In this document: positions 8,207-17,138 of the stretch, piece by piece
Layout of the letters: the number at the start of each line of letters is the position of its first letter
Position numbering within the stretch: the stretch's first letter is position 1
From: Aquificaceae bacterium
Lineage (GTDB): Bacteria; Aquificota; Aquificia; Aquificales; Aquificaceae
Assembly (NCBI GenBank): GCA_025057455.1
Contig: JANWWY010000007.1
Coordinates: 1 to 51,394 of the forward strand
Reading direction: 5' to 3'
DNA length: 51,394 nt
Notes under the pieces: model-generated
Seen by the model: the letters and a program-made list of their open reading frames with translations, nothing else
Told to the model about the DNA's origin: nothing
Databases searched by the model: none
Position numbers and translations under genes: made by a program

Positions 8207-9139
8207 CTACTCCCTCGTAATGAGCTTAGCACCGTTAGGGAGTCTTTCAATCCTTTCCCCCAAATTCTTTGGTACGTAGACATAAGTGCCAGCTGGTATG
8301 AGATTCCTTTTTATGTGTGGGTTGAGGTCCCTAAAGAGGCTTTCCCTCAATCCCGCCCTGGCTATTATCTCTTCGGCCGGCGTGTCTTTTTCTACGGTTT
8401 TACTCGTCACATATAAACCTTCAACTCTTACGGAAAGTTCGTACTTTTCTGGGTCCCTTGCAAGAAGCAAGACTGCAAAAAAGGCTGGAACATAGTTTCT
8501 GGTTTCTTCTGGGAGAAATCTCTGGGTAGACCAGAAATCTACACCGCCTGTTCTTCTTGCTACACAGTTCTCACCACAGTTGTAGCTAGCAAGGGCAAGT
8601 TCCCAGCTTCCAAACATACTATAAAGGTCCTTTAAATACCTCATGGCGGCGTCAGTGGCCTTTATCACATCAAACCTTTCATCCACATACTGGTCCACTC
8701 TTAAACCGTAACGCCTTGCGGTAGAGGGTATAAACTGCCACAGCCCTGCGGCACCAGACTTAGAGACTGCAAAGTTGTTAAAGGCACTCTCTATAACTGG
8801 CAAGAGAGCAAGCTCTTCTGGAAGGGCATGCTTCTGAACTATAGGCTTTATTATAGGCATGTAGTAGTTTGCCCTTTGAAGGGCAGACTCAAAGGATTTT
8901 TTGTTGGAAAGGTAGTAATCCATAAACCTTTTTATCTCTTCTCTATTTGGTATAGGTATACCAAAGGTTTGTGCTTCCCTCTGTATAAACTTCTCCTCCT
9001 CCTCGGAAAAATAGTGATTACCCTTTTGGACCACACTTACGTGATTGCTTACCTTAGGCAACGCAGTCTGCCTTACTACGGGCGTGCAAGAACTTAAAAG
9101 GTTCATAAAGATAAGTACGGACAAAACCCCTCTTTTCAT
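8207..9139 (-). CDS. Lytic transglycosylase lipoprotein (MltD/Slt-like)
   Basis: 310 residues with a lipoprotein signal (lipobox LLSSC, Cys18). The SLT domain has the catalytic Glu in PVIESAFNNFAVS, followed by SGAAGLWQFIPSTARRYGL and the ASYNCGE block. The C-terminal region (about 250-300) resembles a divergent LysM-like module (NPHIKRNLIPAGTYVYVP). It would cleave peptidoglycan glycan strands non-hydrolytically from the cell envelope. A minus-strand TATAAT (plus 9157-9162) and the SD GAGGGGG precede the ATG. It is divergent from rlmN. Confidence 0.9.
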   Translation of the reverse strand: MKRGVLSVLIFMNLLSSCTPVVRQTALPKVSNHVSVVQKGNHYFSEEEEKFIQREAQTFGIPIPNREEIKRFMDYYLSNKKSFESALQRANYYMPIIKPIVQKHALPEELALLPVIESAFNNFAVSKSGAAGLWQFIPSTARRYGLRVDQYVDERFDVIKATDAAMRYLKDLYSMFGSWELALASYNCGENCVARRTGGVDFWSTQRFLPEETRNYVPAFFAVLLLARDPEKYELSVRVEGLYVTSKTVEKDTPAEEIIARAGLRESLFRDLNPHIKRNLIPAGTYVYVPKNLGERIERLPNGAKLITRE

Positions 9140-9200
9140 GATTTCCCCCTCACTTTATTATACTTCTTTATTCGCCAAAGGTGTTATAAATTTAATAGCC
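9140..9200. promoter_or_regulatory. Divergent transglycosylase / rlmN promoters
   Basis: 61-base spacer. Minus-strand TATAAT (9157-9162) precedes the SD-bearing transglycosylase start. Plus-strand TGTTATAAA contains an extended -10 (TG at 9182-9183, TATAAA at 9185-9190) that ends 10 bases before the rlmN ATG. No SD lies in that interval, so rlmN mRNA would have only a few untranslated bases. Confidence 0.5.
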
Positions 9201-10244
9201 ATGGAACTGCTTACTTCATATACCTTAGGTGAGTTGAAAAACAGGCTTCAAGCCATAGGCTTGGAGCCTTACAGAGCAAACCAGGTTCTCCTTTGGGTCT
9301 ACAAGAAGTTTGAAACCAATTTTCAAAACATGACAGACCTATCCAAAGCACACCGTGACATGCTTTCCAAACATTTTAGAATTCATACCTTAGAACCTAT
9401 AGAAAGGGTGAGAGCCAACGACTCAATTAAGTATCTGTTTAGAACGGAGGACAATCATATTATAGAAACGGTTCTGATTTTTGAAAAGGACCACCTTACT
9501 CTTTGCCTTTCTTCCCAAGTGGGCTGTGCGGTGGGGTGTAAGTTCTGTGCCACCGCTAAGGATGGACTACTGAGGAACCTAAGTACTGCGGAAATTATAG
9601 ACCAGTATCTTTGGGTTCAAAAGGATACCGCTCAAAGGATAAGGAATGTGGTCTTCATGGGAATGGGAGAACCTCTCGCCAACTACGAAGCTCTGAGAAA
9701 GGCTGTGGAGATACTCATAAGCCCTTGGGGTATAGATTTGTCTAAAAGAAGAGTAAGCATATCCACCAGCGGTCTTGTTTCCCAGCTCAGGAGGATGGCT
9801 CAAGACCCACTACTGAGGGAGGTCAATCTTGCAGTTTCCATAAACGCACCCAATCAGCAGTTAAGAGAGTTTCTTATGCCTATAAGTAAGACCAATAGCC
9901 TAAAAGACCTCATGAAAGTTCTTGCAGACTTCCCCTACCCACCAGACAGGAGGATAATGTTAGAATATGTGCTTATAAGTGGTGTAAACGACTCAAAGAA
10001 TCATGCGGAAGAGCTTGCAAAGCTTTTAAAGCCATACAGAAGAAAGTTTAAGGTAAACCTAATTCCCTACAACCCTGACCCGAACATTCCCTTCGAAAGA
10101 CCATCCATGGATAGGGTATACGCCTTTCAGGAAGTTTTAAGAAGTCACAACATATCAACCTTTATAAGGATTAGTAAGGGCATAGAGGTTTTTGGTGCCT
10201 GCGGGCAGTTGAGAAGTAAAAGGCTTGAGCTTGTGGTAAAATAA
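9201..10244 (+). CDS. rlmN: Dual-specificity 23S rRNA/tRNA adenine-C2 methyltransferase
   Basis: 347 residues from ATG 9201; the frame is open further upstream but that part has no homology-like content and overlaps the divergent promoter. The radical-SAM motif is C-x3-C-x2-C in GCAVGCKFCAT, preceded by LSSQVG. Other family blocks are ISTSGL, NLAVSINAPN and the C-terminal FGACGQLR Cys used in methyl transfer. RlmN methylates A2503 of 23S rRNA and A37 of some tRNAs. lepB follows after 5 bases. Confidence 0.95.
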   Translation: MELLTSYTLGELKNRLQAIGLEPYRANQVLLWVYKKFETNFQNMTDLSKAHRDMLSKHFRIHTLEPIERVRANDSIKYLFRTEDNHIIETVLIFEKDHLTLCLSSQVGCAVGCKFCATAKDGLLRNLSTAEIIDQYLWVQKDTAQRIRNVVFMGMGEPLANYEALRKAVEILISPWGIDLSKRRVSISTSGLVSQLRRMAQDPLLREVNLAVSINAPNQQLREFLMPISKTNSLKDLMKVLADFPYPPDRRIMLEYVLISGVNDSKNHAEELAKLLKPYRRKFKVNLIPYNPDPNIPFERPSMDRVYAFQEVLRSHNISTFIRISKGIEVFGACGQLRSKRLELVVK

Positions 10245-10249
10245 GAAAG

Positions 10250-10933
10250 GTGCGTTCAATTCCCAAGTGGCTTAGAGAACTATTAATAGTGATAATCGTG
10301 GTCTTACTCATAAGAGCCTTTTTAGTTCAGGCTTATAACATACCCTCCGGCTCAATGAAACCAACCCTTCTTGTGGGGGACTTTATACTGGTCAACAAGC
10401 TTGTGTATAGGTTTTCGGAGCCTCAAAGGGGCGACATAGTAGTTTTCAAATGGCCTCTTAATCCAAACATAGACTTTATAAAAAGAATAATTGGCATGCC
10501 TGGGGATACTATAGAGGTTAGGGGTGAAAAAGTATTCTTAAACGGTCAAGAAGTTCCACTAAGGCTGATTGAAAGTATGGAAGAAGACGGCATCACAAAA
10601 CTCATATACGAAGAAGTTCTTCCCAATGGTTTAAAACACAAAATAGCTCTCTACGATAGTCCCTTGATTGAGAGGAGGAACGTGTACATAAAAATTCCAG
10701 AGGGTTATTACTTTGTAATGGGTGACAATAGAGATAACAGCGAGGATAGTAGATACTGGGGTTTACTGCCAAAGGAAAACATAGTAGGAAAGGCTTTTGT
10801 TATATATTTTTCGGGTGATATACCGCCCTTGGAAACTACCGATGTGAACATTCTCACAGGCTTTAGACAACTTTTCTACGCTCTTTTGAACCCACGCATT
10901 GAAAGAATAGGTAAGCCCCTCATAGAGCAATAG
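10250..10933 (+). CDS. lepB: Signal peptidase I
   Basis: 227 residues starting with GTG; the SD-like AAGAAAGG overlaps the rlmN stop. One N-terminal membrane helix (about 9-26) is followed by box B with catalytic Ser (PSGSMKPTLLVGD), box D with general-base Lys (KRIIGMPGDT) and box E (GDNRDNSEDSRYWG). It removes signal peptides from Sec-exported proteins on the outer face of the membrane. The 3' end overlaps the convergent uncharacterised gene by 14 bases. Confidence 0.96.
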   Translation: MRSIPKWLRELLIVIIVVLLIRAFLVQAYNIPSGSMKPTLLVGDFILVNKLVYRFSEPQRGDIVVFKWPLNPNIDFIKRIIGMPGDTIEVRGEKVFLNGQEVPLRLIESMEEDGITKLIYEEVLPNGLKHKIALYDSPLIERRNVYIKIPEGYYFVMGDNRDNSEDSRYWGLLPKENIVGKAFVIYFSGDIPPLETTDVNILTGFRQLFYALLNPRIERIGKPLIEQ

Positions 10934-12632
10934 GTATCCCCATACTATAAAAGTGGTTTATGGCTTCCTTTAGGATTCTTGGTTTGATATTTTTTGAATA
11001 CATGATACCCAAAATTAGGGAGGGCAATCCCTGAGCTTCCACAAAGATTCGTGTAATTTTTCCATCTTCCATGTAAATAAAAGAGTTTAGGTCTTCCATC
11101 AAACTTTCCCATTCCGCATCCTCAAGGTTAACCCTTAAAAGACCTATCAGGCTCTCGCAAGCTTGTAGAAGAAGCTTCTCATCAAGGCTGTAAGCATCCT
11201 CACGGACAACAAATTTGTCTAACTCTGTAAGTATAAGCCTTATGTCTTCTTGAGAGAGGAGAGGATTTCCTAACATAGGACGCACAGAAAAAACTCTTTG
11301 TCCTTCCAACCTTTTAATAAAGGATTTTACAGCCTCTCCCGAAGGTATGATATGCCCCGTATAGAGAAACACATCTTTTAAATCTACGCTCCTTAGGGGG
11401 TTGAACTCCTCTGGCGAGCAAAGGGAGCTGAGAAACCTCCCAGTAAAGAGGTATCCCCTTCCCTCTTCAAGGACAGCATAGCTTCCAGCCTCTGGTAAGA
11501 AGGGCATTGGCAGAAATTTTAAGATGTCTCCAGTAGCCAACTTAAGCATTCCCCTTGGAAAGGACTCTACAGTCTTTATTCTTGCCTTAGGAATGCCCAT
11601 GGCATTAAGCTTATGGGCTATGCTCATGGAAGTTATTACGAAAGCCTTTTGGTTTGCCTGAAGGAAGCTTAAAACCCCAGAGGCTTCATCTACTCCAGAG
11701 CCCATCAGTATAAGCCCCCTCACAGCGCTTATAGACCCTACAATCTGTTCAAGTTTTGTCCTTATGATGATGTAATCCTGTTCTGTTCCCAAGTTTATAA
11801 GTAGTGGGACCCTTATGCTATCCTTTGAGTATATGCGTAGGTAAGCGTTTTTTTGAAAAAGCCCCCTAGTATCCTCTACACCTACCCAATAAAAGTCCTC
11901 GTCCAACTGTATAGGCTGGCTTAGGTCCGCTTTTTGTTCAACGGCAGCATGCACCAAAGCTGGAACTATTTTCTCCTCCTGCTCAACCACAGTCCTTGTC
12001 CGTTGGTAGAAAAGCCTTTCAAAGAAATCTCGGTTATCTTTTACCGCCCATATCACTGAAAGAGACTCCCCTTCCAAAGGCATAAGCTTAACCTTTACAT
12101 CTTCTCCCAACAGCTTTATAAAAGCTTCCGTGTGGCAATCAGCGCCCTCTATAGTACCTTCCCTGATGATAAGGGAGCAGGAGGAGCTTTCCCCCTGTAT
12201 GGTCAAGTATGCACTAACACCCATTCGCAAGGCTCCAAGAAGTACGCTTATAGGACCAATAGCTTCAAGATGGGCTGGCTCCTTCGGAATTTTGCTTATG
12301 CTTACCATCTTCGTTAAAAGTTCCATAGGATTGAAGGGCAAAACAATCCAATTAAATTCCCTAAGACCATACCTCCTGAGCTTTTCCGTGTCCTCCTCAC
12401 TTTCTACGAAAAAAATAGGAGAAATGTACTTTCCAACATCAAGTATCTTGAACCAAAAATGCAGGTCTTCTACAGTTAAAAGAATAACCTCGGGCGATGT
12501 TACCTGGAGAAGGTCAAAAGCCTTTTCTTCACTAAGGGCTATGAGCAGCCTATGACCAGTTACGTTGAATATATCCGCCAGAAGAGAAGCATACTGTTTT
12601 TTCTTGTCCAAGAGAAGACACAAAACACCCAT
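10920..12632 (-). CDS. Pseudo-receiver / DUF4388-like / degenerate flavodiiron-type MBL fusion protein
   Basis: 570 residues, function unknown. Residues 1-115 follow a response-regulator receiver pattern, but the phospho-acceptor position is Thr53 (ILLTVED) and the switch Lys is replaced (VLPFNP). Residues 120-190 resemble DUF4388/PatA N-terminal modules. Residues 241-460 follow the flavodiiron/ODP metallo-beta-lactamase fold, but the ligands look lost: HxExD reads GSGVDEASG (311-319), the later Asp is Arg399 (FTGRF), and the P-x-HG loop is PMLGNP. The last 110 residues are helical with no match I recognise. It looks like a non-enzymatic signalling protein. The start overlaps the 82-aa gene stop as TGATG. 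Confidence 0.7.
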   Translation of the reverse strand: MGVLCLLLDKKKQYASLLADIFNVTGHRLLIALSEEKAFDLLQVTSPEVILLTVEDLHFWFKILDVGKYISPIFFVESEEDTEKLRRYGLREFNWIVLPFNPMELLTKMVSISKIPKEPAHLEAIGPISVLLGALRMGVSAYLTIQGESSSCSLIIREGTIEGADCHTEAFIKLLGEDVKVKLMPLEGESLSVIWAVKDNRDFFERLFYQRTRTVVEQEEKIVPALVHAAVEQKADLSQPIQLDEDFYWVGVEDTRGLFQKNAYLRIYSKDSIRVPLLINLGTEQDYIIIRTKLEQIVGSISAVRGLILMGSGVDEASGVLSFLQANQKAFVITSMSIAHKLNAMGIPKARIKTVESFPRGMLKLATGDILKFLPMPFLPEAGSYAVLEEGRGYLFTGRFLSSLCSPEEFNPLRSVDLKDVFLYTGHIIPSGEAVKSFIKRLEGQRVFSVRPMLGNPLLSQEDIRLILTELDKFVVREDAYSLDEKLLLQACESLIGLLRVNLEDAEWESLMEDLNSFIYMEDGKITRIFVEAQGLPSLILGIMYSKNIKPRILKEAINHFYSMGIPIAL

Positions 12633-12880
12633 CAGTAAACCTCCCCCTTTTCACTGGCTATTTTTAGTAGTCCTAATTGTTCCCTAAGGATGTTCATCGA
12701 TTGTACTAACATAAAAAAGGCGTGCTCTACTTTGAGTAGAGCGGACTGAAAGGAAAGGTCATCCTCCAAAACCCTCAGCTCTCTAAATCTTCTGTACAGT
12801 TCATCTATCTCTGTACCACAGGAAAGCAGGGTTTTTAGAACCTCTTCTGATAGCTCTATGGATTCTTTTCGTGTATCCAT
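12632..12880 (-). CDS. Small helical protein of unknown function
   Basis: 82 residues, almost entirely predicted helix, with Glu/Leu-rich heptad-like spacing (about 8-65). No signal peptide or metal motif is present, and I do not recognise a family. The SD AGGAGGTAGG precedes ATG 12880. It overlaps the 134-aa gene by 25 bases and abuts the pseudo-receiver/MBL gene by a 1-base TGATG overlap, so the three are translationally coupled and likely act together. Confidence 0.7.
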   Translation of the reverse strand: MDTRKESIELSEEVLKTLLSCGTEIDELYRRFRELRVLEDDLSFQSALLKVEHAFFMLVQSMNILREQLGLLKIASEKGEVY

Positions 12881-13260
12881 ATATTACCTACCTCCTCTCC
12901 TGCTACTCTTGGCATATTATACCTACTAAAGAGTATGGATTCAATCATTCTAAACTCGTAATCTTCTAAATTTTCCAAATAGACCCTTTTAAAGTCTTCC
13001 CCTTGTTCTACTCTTAACCTTACATCCCCTTCAGTACCACCTGAATACATATCTCCACCACCAGCCATGAAGCCCACACCTATGCAAAGGGTAAGGAAAT
13101 CAATACTTTCCGCTACCAACCTGGGTTTTTCCACGTTTCTCTGCATTTTTATGTATGTGCATAGGGCCAAACCTATTCTCATTAGATTTTCTGGAGTAAA
13201 AGGATAGATGCCAGGCACACCCTGAAGGTAGTTTTTCTCAAACAGTTTCTTCAATTGCAC
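12856..13260 (-). CDS. Uncharacterised protein with possible truncated phosphohexomutase domain I
   Basis: 134 residues starting at GTG 13260, with GGAGGAGG upstream. No firm family call. The N-terminus (GVPGIYPFTPENLMRIGLAL) resembles the start of phosphomannomutase/phosphoglucomutase domain I (R-G-V-x-G ... T-x-E-x-x-x-x-I-G-x-A). The end (MIESILF...EEVGNI) resembles the end of that domain. The catalytic T-A-S-H-N-P loop is absent; a Gly-rich stretch GFMAGGGDMYSGGTEGD lies in the middle. If related, it cannot be a working mutase. It overlaps tlyA by 23 bases. Confidence 0.65.
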   Translation of the reverse strand: MQLKKLFEKNYLQGVPGIYPFTPENLMRIGLALCTYIKMQRNVEKPRLVAESIDFLTLCIGVGFMAGGGDMYSGGTEGDVRLRVEQGEDFKRVYLENLEDYEFRMIESILFSRYNMPRVAGEEVGNIWIHEKNP

Positions 13261-14014
13261 TTTTTAAGGCCTCCTCCGTATTTTGTATGTCTTCAATGGA
13301 CCACCCTGCCAAAAGAAAAAATTCCTCATTACCCTTTGTGCCTCTTGGTTTTGCCTTCATTATACCCCCCACCTTTAGCCCCAATGACCTTAGCAAATCT
13401 ATTACTCTCGCTACCGCCATTTTTTTATCTTCCTCGCTCCTAACTATACCTTTTTTTACCTTCTTGGGACCTACCTCAAACTGTGGTTTCACCAAGACAA
13501 GTAAAAGCCCATCCTCCTTCAAGAATTTTAGCACATGAGGAATTATCTTTTTTACCGAAATGAAGGAAACATCTATAGTTATTAGGTCCACCTTTTCGGG
13601 CACATGCCTTTCCGTTAAATTTCTTGCGTCAGTCTCTTCGTAAAGCGCAACCCTTTTGTCTTGTCTAAGATGTGGGTCCATCTGTCCCTTCCCTACATCC
13701 ACAGCATAAACCTTCTTTACACCGTGCATAAGAAGACACTGGGTGAACCCCCCCGTTGAAGAACCCACATCCAAGGCTACCATGCCATTTACATCTAAAT
13801 GGAACCTTTGCAGAGCTCCTTCAAGTTTGTAGCCAGCTCTCGAAACATACTTAGGGGGTTCTTTTACCTCTACCTTCTGTCCTTCCTTTACGTTGGTTCC
13901 GGGCTTGCTTACCAGTTTGCCATCTACTGACACAAGCCCAGCCATTATCATGGCTTGAGCCTTTTCTCTTGTGGGCGCGTAGCCTTTCTCTACAAGGTAT
14001 AGGTCAAGCCTCAA
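13238..14014 (-). CDS. tlyA: TlyA-family rRNA 2'-O-methyltransferase
   Basis: 258 residues with an N-terminal S4 RNA-binding domain ([19 protein letters not shown]) and an FtsJ-like Rossmann methyltransferase with SAM motif ALDVGSSTGGFTQCLL. TlyA proteins methylate cytidines in 16S and 23S rRNA; the family is often labelled hemolysin. Translation starts at TTG 14014, overlapping the yggT stop as TTGA. Its position behind the alpha ribosomal operon fits a ribosome-modification role. Confidence 0.92.
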   Translation of the reverse strand: MRLDLYLVEKGYAPTREKAQAMIMAGLVSVDGKLVSKPGTNVKEGQKVEVKEPPKYVSRAGYKLEGALQRFHLDVNGMVALDVGSSTGGFTQCLLMHGVKKVYAVDVGKGQMDPHLRQDKRVALYEETDARNLTERHVPEKVDLITIDVSFISVKKIIPHVLKFLKEDGLLLVLVKPQFEVGPKKVKKGIVRSEEDKKMAVARVIDLLRSLGLKVGGIMKAKPRGTKGNEEFFLLAGWSIEDIQNTEEALKSAIEETV

Positions 14015-14250
14015 AGCCTCAGAAGATGTTTTATTAAATACAAAATAAAAAGCAAAATAACGGGCGAAAAGTCGAAGCCACCGGCGGGCGGAAGCACTTT
14101 TCTTATAGGCTCAAGCATGGGGGATATGAGTTTATCAACAAGTTCATAAGGTTTGCTATCCCGCACTTTTGGTATCCATGAGCCTAACGCGTGTAAAAAC
14201 ACAAGTATGATGAGCAAGTTTAATACGAGAGAGATTATGCCCTTTATCAT
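14011..14250 (-). CDS. YggT family membrane protein
   Basis: 79 residues with two hydrophobic segments (about 3-23 and 60-78) separated by the conserved loop [23 protein letters not shown], diagnostic of YggT/Ycf19-type proteins. The role is poorly defined; relatives are linked to membrane or division functions. It is coupled to rplQ by an ATGA overlap and to tlyA by a TTGA overlap. Confidence 0.88.
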   Translation of the reverse strand: MIKGIISLVLNLLIILVFLHALGSWIPKVRDSKPYELVDKLISPMLEPIRKVLPPAGGFDFSPVILLFILYLIKHLLRL

Positions 14251-14603
14251 TCTACCAGCTCAAGGAGGGCAAGTTCACAACCATCACCCTTTCTTCTATC
14301 TGGTAGTTTTACGATTCTGGTGTAGCCTCCCTGCCTGTCTTCAAACCTGGGAGCCACTTCCTCAAAGAGCCTCTTGACAACCTTTCTGTCTGGTAGTATT
14401 TGCAGTGCAAGCCTGCGTGAGTGTAAATCTCCTTTCTTTCCCAAGGTTATCAATCTCTCTACAAGGGGTTTTACAGCTTTTGCCCTTTGAAGGGATGTTT
14501 CCACCCTTTCTTCCATTATAAGAGCTCTCGCCAAAGACCTGTATAGTGCAAGTCTTTGTTCCTTTGTCCTATCAAAATGCTTTTTCTTAACCCTGTGTCT
14601 CAT
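14247..14603 (-). CDS. rplQ: Ribosomal protein L17
   Basis: 118 residues beginning [17 protein letters not shown], the bL17 signature, with the conserved [12 protein letters not shown] block. Large-subunit protein near the exit tunnel. It directly follows rpoA (3-base gap), as in most bacteria, and is the last canonical gene of the alpha operon here. Confidence 0.97.
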   Translation of the reverse strand: MRHRVKKKHFDRTKEQRLALYRSLARALIMEERVETSLQRAKAVKPLVERLITLGKKGDLHSRRLALQILPDRKVVKRLFEEVAPRFEDRQGGYTRIVKLPDRRKGDGCELALLELVE

Positions 14604-14606
14604 CCC

Positions 14607-15560
14607 TTACCTCCTGCTTTCTATGTCCATACCCAAGTAAAGTCCCATCTGCCTCAGGGCTTCCTTTATCTCGTTTATGGCTTTCCTTCCCACATTTTTG
14701 GTACCCTTTAAATCTTCCTCTGTTAGCTTTATTAGGTCTCCTATGGTGGTTATACCCATTCTCTTTATGGAGTTTAACGCTCTTTGGGATACATCCAATT
14801 CCTCAATGGGAAGGCTTAACTTTTCCGCCAGTTCGTCCACAGCCCCCACTGGTTCTTCCACCACTGGTACTTCGTAAGATATGTTTTCAATGGCGTTAAA
14901 GTTTCTCACTATTAGTTGGACCGCTTCTTTTATTACCTCTTCTGGAGTCTTTGTTCCATCTGTGTAGACTTCCATGATAAGCCTGTCGTAATCGCTTCTC
15001 TTTTCCACTCTGGTCTTTTCTACCCTGTAGGCTACCTGCCGGACAGGCGAGAAGTCCGCATCAACAAGAATCCAGCCTACTTCACCCAATACCTCCATTT
15101 CCTCCGTAGGGATATAACCAAAGCCCCTTTCTATCCGAATCTCCATGTTAACTTCCTTGCTTGGGTCTGTAATAGTTAAAATCTTCTGGTCTGGGTTTAT
15201 TATCTCCACATTGGGAGGAAGGCTTATGTCCTTTGCGTAGACCACTCCTTCGCCCTTCTTTTTCAGATATAGGATTTCAACATCAGAATCTGTTAGTTTA
15301 AACCTAACCTTTTTAAGGTTTGCGATTATTTCCAGCGTGTCTTCCTGGACCCCCTCTATGGAAGAAAACTCGTGGTATACACCGTATATTTTCAGGGCTG
15401 TCAAGGCAGTGCCTTGTATGGAAGAGAGTAAGGTTCTTCTCAGAGAATTGCCCACTGTTATGCCAAAGCCCCTTTCCAGGGGTTCCACAACAAACCTGCC
15501 ATAATTTTTTGTCCTCTCTTCCCAATAAACCTTTGAAGGGAAAAGAAACTCTCTTAACAT
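14607..15560 (-). CDS. rpoA: RNA polymerase alpha subunit
   Basis: 317 residues. The N-terminal assembly domain carries the GFGITVGNSLRRTLLSS motif. A linker follows, and the C-terminal domain has helix-hairpin-helix segments (NSIKRMGITTIGDL, GRKAINEIKEAL) that contact UP elements and activators. Length and domain order are normal. It lies between rpsD and rplQ in the alpha operon. Confidence 0.98.
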   Translation of the reverse strand: MLREFLFPSKVYWEERTKNYGRFVVEPLERGFGITVGNSLRRTLLSSIQGTALTALKIYGVYHEFSSIEGVQEDTLEIIANLKKVRFKLTDSDVEILYLKKKGEGVVYAKDISLPPNVEIINPDQKILTITDPSKEVNMEIRIERGFGYIPTEEMEVLGEVGWILVDADFSPVRQVAYRVEKTRVEKRSDYDRLIMEVYTDGTKTPEEVIKEAVQLIVRNFNAIENISYEVPVVEEPVGAVDELAEKLSLPIEELDVSQRALNSIKRMGITTIGDLIKLTEEDLKGTKNVGRKAINEIKEALRQMGLYLGMDIESRR

Positions 15561-15572
15561 ATTTTTTCCTCC

Positions 15573-16202
15573 TTAAACCCTTGAGTAGAACTCTATTATG
15601 TACTGGAGGTTTACAGGAACTTCCAGCTGTATATCCCTTGGCAGGTCAATTACCTTACCCCTAAAGTTCTCCTTGTCCAGCTCTAACCAAGATGGAACGC
15701 TCCGAGGGTCTAAGTTTTCTAAGTTTTGAAGTAGCTGGGGTATGTCCCTCGAAGAAGGTTTGACCTCTATTATATCGCCGGGTTCTACTCTGTAGGATGG
15801 TATGTCAACCTTTCTGCCGTTTACGAGAAAGTGACCGTGGGCTATCCACTGTCTTGCCTGTCTTCTCGTGTTGGCAAAGCCCAGCCTGTATACCACATTG
15901 TCAAGCCTTCTTTCAAGAAGTTGAAGTAGCACCTGTCCAGTATTACCCTTTGACCTGGATGCTTCGTCAAAGTATCTCTTAAATTGCTTTTCTCTAAGAC
16001 CACCGTAAAGGAATTTGAGCTTTTGTTTTTCCATAAGACGCACACCAAACTCTGTGAGCTTTCTCCTTCTTCCCTTTGTCCTTCCATGCTGACCGGGTGG
16101 GAAATTTCTCCTTGCCAGAGTTTTGGGAGCACTTTTCTTACCAGATACTACAACGCCCAACCTTCTATCTATCCTTGATTGAGGACCTATGTATCTACCC
16201 AT
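15573..16202 (-). CDS. rpsD: Ribosomal protein S4, cysteine-free form
   Basis: 209 residues with the S4 RNA-binding domain ([20 protein letters not shown] ... HFLVNG). The N-terminus ([16 protein letters not shown]) has no CxxC, and the whole protein lacks cysteine, so it is the non-zinc form. Primary 16S rRNA binder that nucleates small-subunit assembly and often autoregulates the alpha operon. It sits between rpsK and rpoA. Confidence 0.98.
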   Translation of the reverse strand: MGRYIGPQSRIDRRLGVVVSGKKSAPKTLARRNFPPGQHGRTKGRRRKLTEFGVRLMEKQKLKFLYGGLREKQFKRYFDEASRSKGNTGQVLLQLLERRLDNVVYRLGFANTRRQARQWIAHGHFLVNGRKVDIPSYRVEPGDIIEVKPSSRDIPQLLQNLENLDPRSVPSWLELDKENFRGKVIDLPRDIQLEVPVNLQYIIEFYSRV

Positions 16203-16205
16203 GCT

Positions 16206-16595
16206 TTAAACCCTCCTCTTGGCTGGTGGTCTGCATCCGTTGTGAGGTATGGGTGTAACATCCCTTATGGCTTTTATCTTTATGCCGGCAGCGTATATGG
16301 CTCTTAGGGCAGACTCTCTTCCCGCTCCTGCTCCCTTTATCCTAACTTCAGCCTCTTGGAGTCCATATTCTTGAATGGCTCTTTTAGCTGCCTTTTGAGC
16401 TGCAAGCTGTGCTGCATAGGGGGTGCTTTTTCTAGTGCCTTTAAAACCAACAGTTCCGCCACTCTCCCAGACAAGGGTATTACCCTGCTTGTCTGTTATG
16501 TTTATTATCGTGTTGTTAAAAGTGCTAAGTATATTTACTATACCTTCCGTAACTGTCCTCTTTTGCTTTTTCTGTGGTTGTTTTTTTCTTGCCAT
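16206..16595 (-). CDS. rpsK: Ribosomal protein S11
   Basis: 129 residues with the conserved [14 protein letters not shown] region and the C-terminal [18 protein letters not shown] signature. Platform protein of the small subunit near the mRNA exit. It lies between rpsM and rpsD with short gaps. Confidence 0.98.
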   Translation of the reverse strand: MARKKQPQKKQKRTVTEGIVNILSTFNNTIINITDKQGNTLVWESGGTVGFKGTRKSTPYAAQLAAQKAAKRAIQEYGLQEAEVRIKGAGAGRESALRAIYAAGIKIKAIRDVTPIPHNGCRPPAKRRV

Positions 16596-16606
16596 CTATT
16601 GCCTCC

Positions 16607-16987
16607 TTACTTGACTATTTTCTTCTTGGTTCCACCAACAGTCTTTCTCTTACCCTTTCTGGTTCGTGAGTTTGTTCTGGTTTGCTGACCTCTAACCGGA
16701 AGACCTCTCACATGCCTTATTCCCCTGTAGCAACCCATGTCTATAAGCTTTTTTATGTTCATCTGGACTTCCCTTCTGAGGTCACCTTCTACTGTGTAGT
16801 TCTGCTCTATGAACTTACGCACTGTGTTAAGCTCTTCCGGGCTCAGTTCACCGAGCCTTTTGTTGCAGGGTATACCCGTCTTTTCGCATATTTCTTTAGC
16901 TCTTGACCATCCAATGCCGTATAGGTAAGTAAGGGCGACTTCCAACTTTTTACCGTCAGGAAGGTCCACACCTGCTATCCTTGCCAT
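16607..16987 (-). CDS. rpsM: Ribosomal protein S13
   Basis: 126 residues starting [14 protein letters not shown], with the helix-hairpin-helix [15 protein letters not shown] and the basic C-terminal tail [19 protein letters not shown]. Head protein of the small subunit contacting P-site tRNA and L5. It follows rpmJ with an 11-base gap that carries the SD. Confidence 0.98.
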   Translation of the reverse strand: MARIAGVDLPDGKKLEVALTYLYGIGWSRAKEICEKTGIPCNKRLGELSPEELNTVRKFIEQNYTVEGDLRREVQMNIKKLIDMGCYRGIRHVRGLPVRGQQTRTNSRTRKGKRKTVGGTKKKIVK

Positions 16988-16998
16988 CTTTTACCTCC

Positions 16999-17115
16999 TT
17001 AGCTACCCTGTCTTTGCTTGTGCTTTGGGTTCTCGCATATTACCATAACCCTTCCTTTTCTCCTTATCACCTTGCACTTGGCACATATGGGCTTTACAGA
17101 AGGTTTTACCTTCAT
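16999..17115 (-). CDS. rpmJ: Ribosomal protein L36 (zinc form)
   Basis: 38-residue protein: [19 protein letters not shown] at the start, KHKQRQGS at the end. C11-x2-C14, C27 and H32 form the zinc site of the C+ form. Start ATG 17115 has AAGGAGG 5 bases upstream. A promoter-like TGGTATAAT lies only about 25 bases upstream, so rpmJ may head its own transcript for rpsM-rpsK-rpsD-rpoA-rplQ. Confidence 0.97.
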   Translation of the reverse strand: MKVKPSVKPICAKCKVIRRKGRVMVICENPKHKQRQGS

Positions 17116-17138
17116 GTTTACCTCCTTGCAAGCTAAAA

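Noticed and set aside
9045-9200. Upstream extension of rlmN
   Set aside because: It overlaps the transglycosylase signal-peptide region and promoter, and the family N-terminus starts at 9201.
10920-12632. Functional response regulator or flavodiiron oxidase
   Set aside because: The phospho-acceptor Asp and the MBL metal ligands appear replaced and no flavodoxin domain follows, so an enzymatic call is not supported.
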